Source: Gammaproteobacteria bacterium (GTDB lineage Bacteria > Pseudomonadota > Gammaproteobacteria > Ga0077536). From it: 64,000 nucleotides of DNA. The translations under genes were made by a program, and so were the position numbers. The DNA lies in contig JACQWY010000035.1 of the NCBI GenBank assembly GCA_016209015.1, positions 115,743 to 179,742 of the forward strand, read 5' to 3'. This document shows, in pieces, positions 62,898 through 64,000 of this stretch (its first letter is position 1; the number at the start of each line of letters is the position of its first letter). The notes under the pieces are model-generated. The model was given only the letters and a program-made list of their open reading frames with translations. It was not told the DNA's origin and ran no database searches.

Positions 62898-63089
62898 TCA
62901 CCCCTGCTTCGTCGCGCAACTGTCGAAGCCGAGCAGCCTATAAGCCGGGCAGAATCCGAATGCCCCCGTCGCGAGCGGCACGATGCCGATCCAGGCCCAC
63001 ACCGGGCCGCCGAGGGCCGCCCAGGCGACGAGTCCGAGTCCGGCACCGAGGCGCGCGATACGATCGATTCCACCGACGTTGAGTTTCAT
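62898..63089 (-). CDS. DUF2892 small membrane protein
   Basis: A 63-residue protein: MKLNVGGIDRIARLGAGLGL followed by two hydrophobic segments and a GFCPAYRLLGFDSC tail. This is the DUF2892 membrane unit that also forms the C-terminal part of YgaP-type rhodaneses. AGGAGA precedes the ATG. It lies just downstream of the Crp/Fnr gene on the same strand (86 bp), a common pairing in proteobacteria. Two conserved cysteines near the end suggest redox or sulfur chemistry, but function is not known. Confidence 0.85.
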   Translation of the reverse strand: MKLNVGGIDRIARLGAGLGLVAWAALGGPVWAWIGIVPLATGAFGFCPAYRLLGFDSCATKQG

Positions 63090-63175
63090 GGCGAGTCTCC
63101 TGCGTTGATTGACTGACGGCGCCATTGGACCGCGCCGCGGCGCCCCGCGTCGGTGACCTTGGTTACAGAGCCTCG

Positions 63176-63820
63176 TCAGCTCGCGAGCGTGCGCAGGCCG
63201 ACCGGATCGAGGATTTCGATCTGCTCGCGCCCGAGGCGGACGAGGCCCTGGTCCGCGAAGCCCTTCAGCAGACGGCTGACGATTTCACGCACGCTGCCGA
63301 GCTCGTCGGCGAGCCCCTGGTGGGTCGTGTGGATTTCGCGCCCCTTGCCGAGCAGGAGCCCCGCGAGGCGCTGGTCGAGCTTGCGGAACGCGACTTCCTC
63401 GATGAGCTGCATGAGCTCGGCGAGGCGCTCGGAGAAGATCTCGAATACGAAGTCGCGGAACGGCGGGACGACGATCAGCACTTCGAAGATCTGGCGCGAG
63501 ACGAGCAGCAGCGTCGTGTCCTGCTCCGCGACGCCGCGCGCGTTGTAGTCCACCTTGCCGAGCAGGCAGCTCGAGGTGATGAGGCAGGACTCGCCCGGCT
63601 GCACGCGGTACAGCGGCAGCTCACGGCCGTTCGGGGCGTGCTTCACGACGCGGATCGCGCCTTCGAGGACGAACGGAAAGCCCTGGCAGGGCTGGCGCTC
63701 GTCGAAGATGACGGTCCCGGCCGGAACCCGGGCGACGGGACAGGCGAGCACCCGGGGGTGCAAGGTGACCGGTAAGGCGGCGAGGCTCGGGTAGAGCGCG
63801 GTCAAGGTCGAGAACTTCAT
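63176..63820 (-). CDS. Crp/Fnr-family transcriptional regulator
   Basis: A 214-residue regulator with an N-terminal cyclic-nucleotide-binding-fold sensor (about 20-130) and a C-terminal winged helix-turn-helix (about 160-210, THQGLADELGSVREIVSRLLK). The sensor carries Cys79 and Cys85 in PGESCLITSSCLLG plus Cys27 and Cys45, but not the Fnr N-terminal cluster. GES and the Arg-Ser pair for cAMP are incomplete, so cAMP binding is doubtful; a redox or gas signal is possible. It sits 86 bp ahead of the DUF2892 gene, its likely target. Confidence 0.9.
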   Translation of the reverse strand: MKFSTLTALYPSLAALPVTLHPRVLACPVARVPAGTVIFDERQPCQGFPFVLEGAIRVVKHAPNGRELPLYRVQPGESCLITSSCLLGKVDYNARGVAEQDTTLLLVSRQIFEVLIVVPPFRDFVFEIFSERLAELMQLIEEVAFRKLDQRLAGLLLGKGREIHTTHQGLADELGSVREIVSRLLKGFADQGLVRLGREQIEILDPVGLRTLAS

Positions 63821-63849
63821 GGGCGGGGCCCTCCGCTGGCGCTTCTGGC

Positions 63850-63930
63850 GGCACGTTCTTGTGCCTTGAAACTTTATTGGAACAAAGAGATAAAAGATAT
63901 TTCACGAAAATTGAGCAAATTCCTATTGCA
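63850..63930 (-). promoter_or_regulatory. A/T-rich promoter region of the Crp/Fnr gene
   Basis: On the minus strand TTGCTC (complement of 63913-63918, 4 of 6) is followed after 17 bp by TTTTAT (4 of 6). A 5-bp hairpin GGCAC/GTGCC (63850-63865) lies in the leader. The region is sharply richer in A and T than the rest of the window. Confidence 0.4.
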
Positions 63931-63953
63931 CAGCAACAAAAGCAGTCTAAGCT
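63926..63953 (+). promoter_or_regulatory. Possible divergent promoter for a gene beyond the window
   Basis: TTGCAC (63926-63931) and TAAGCT (63948-63953) 16 bp apart point to the right edge, where no start codon appears before base 64000. The pair would lie back to back with the Crp/Fnr promoter, so one operator could control both. Weak match. Confidence 0.3.
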
Positions 63954-64000
63954 GGTCTCGACGATCCGGAATGGTTCAGCGCAGGCCCGTCGCGCCCCCA

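Noticed and set aside
61382..63082. 566-codon plus-strand frame opposite SDR, GST and DUF2892
   Set aside because: Shadow over the SDR and GST; only its middle part is discussed as a weak candidate.

Overview
The window is a GC-rich chromosomal segment of a Gram-negative bacterium. It carries LPS export, a type II secretion system, porins that end in phenylalanine, and O2-dependent ubiquinone synthesis through a UbiM-type hydroxylase. It also has two proteins with VPxPA-CTERM sorting tails. Together these suggest a gammaproteobacterium of the Steroidobacter/Nevskia type. That placement is inferred from gene content, not from a marker-gene tree. No rRNA, tRNA, CRISPR array, phage or complete insertion sequence was seen.

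Layout. (1) 1-10.3 kb, housekeeping: the end of a retropepsin-like protease gene, a PduO-type cobalamin adenosyltransferase, a GT2 glycosyltransferase, LptF, B12-dependent MetH, AsnS, a thiamine-binding protein and an acyl-CoA synthetase. (2) 10.3-17.5 kb: an HD-GYP c-di-GMP phosphodiesterase, a cysteine-cluster protein, a bifunctional beta-oxidation enzyme, a CaiB/BaiF CoA-transferase and RecQ. (3) 17.8-28.6 kb: an FHA protein followed by a type II secretion system split into two convergent operons, gspCDEF on + and gspGHIJKLM on -. (4) 28.7-35.6 kb: alpha-glucan metabolism, with glgB divergent from two GH57 enzymes, then a short DUF1631-like protein. (5) 35.6-37.3 kb: a DUF2167 membrane protein and an M50 protease. 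(6) 37.4-51.1 kb: a catabolic region with amidase, CoA-transferase, FAD monooxygenase, MFS carrier, hydantoinase/oxoprolinase-type HyuA and HyuB, a 68-residue zinc-finger protein, an outer-membrane barrel, a carboxymuconolactone-decarboxylase-family protein and a DHA2 exporter. (7) 51.2-64 kb: two VPxPA-CTERM proteins, UbiM, a UPF0149 protein, PpnP, an ABC exporter, two SDRs, a quinone oxidoreductase, 5-formyl-THF cyclo-ligase, a PAS protein, a GST, a DUF2892 protein and a Crp/Fnr regulator.

How the genes fit together. The T2SS set is complete for C to M except for the prepilin peptidase, which must lie elsewhere. The GH57 and GlgB enzymes would build and remodel glycogen. Region 6 reads as uptake, ring activation or opening, and hydrolysis of an N-heterocycle, lactam or imide. 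The substrate cannot be read from sequence.

Most unusual items: a 152-bp mobile-element-like sequence made almost entirely of five hairpins, with 15-bp terminal inverted repeats and TTAG duplications; a gspF gene whose only credible start is CTG; a treble-clef mini-protein locked behind hyuB; an orphan minus-strand intrinsic terminator in a 600-bp gap; and two genes with a -10 box exactly 6 nt before the ATG, suggesting leaderless mRNAs.
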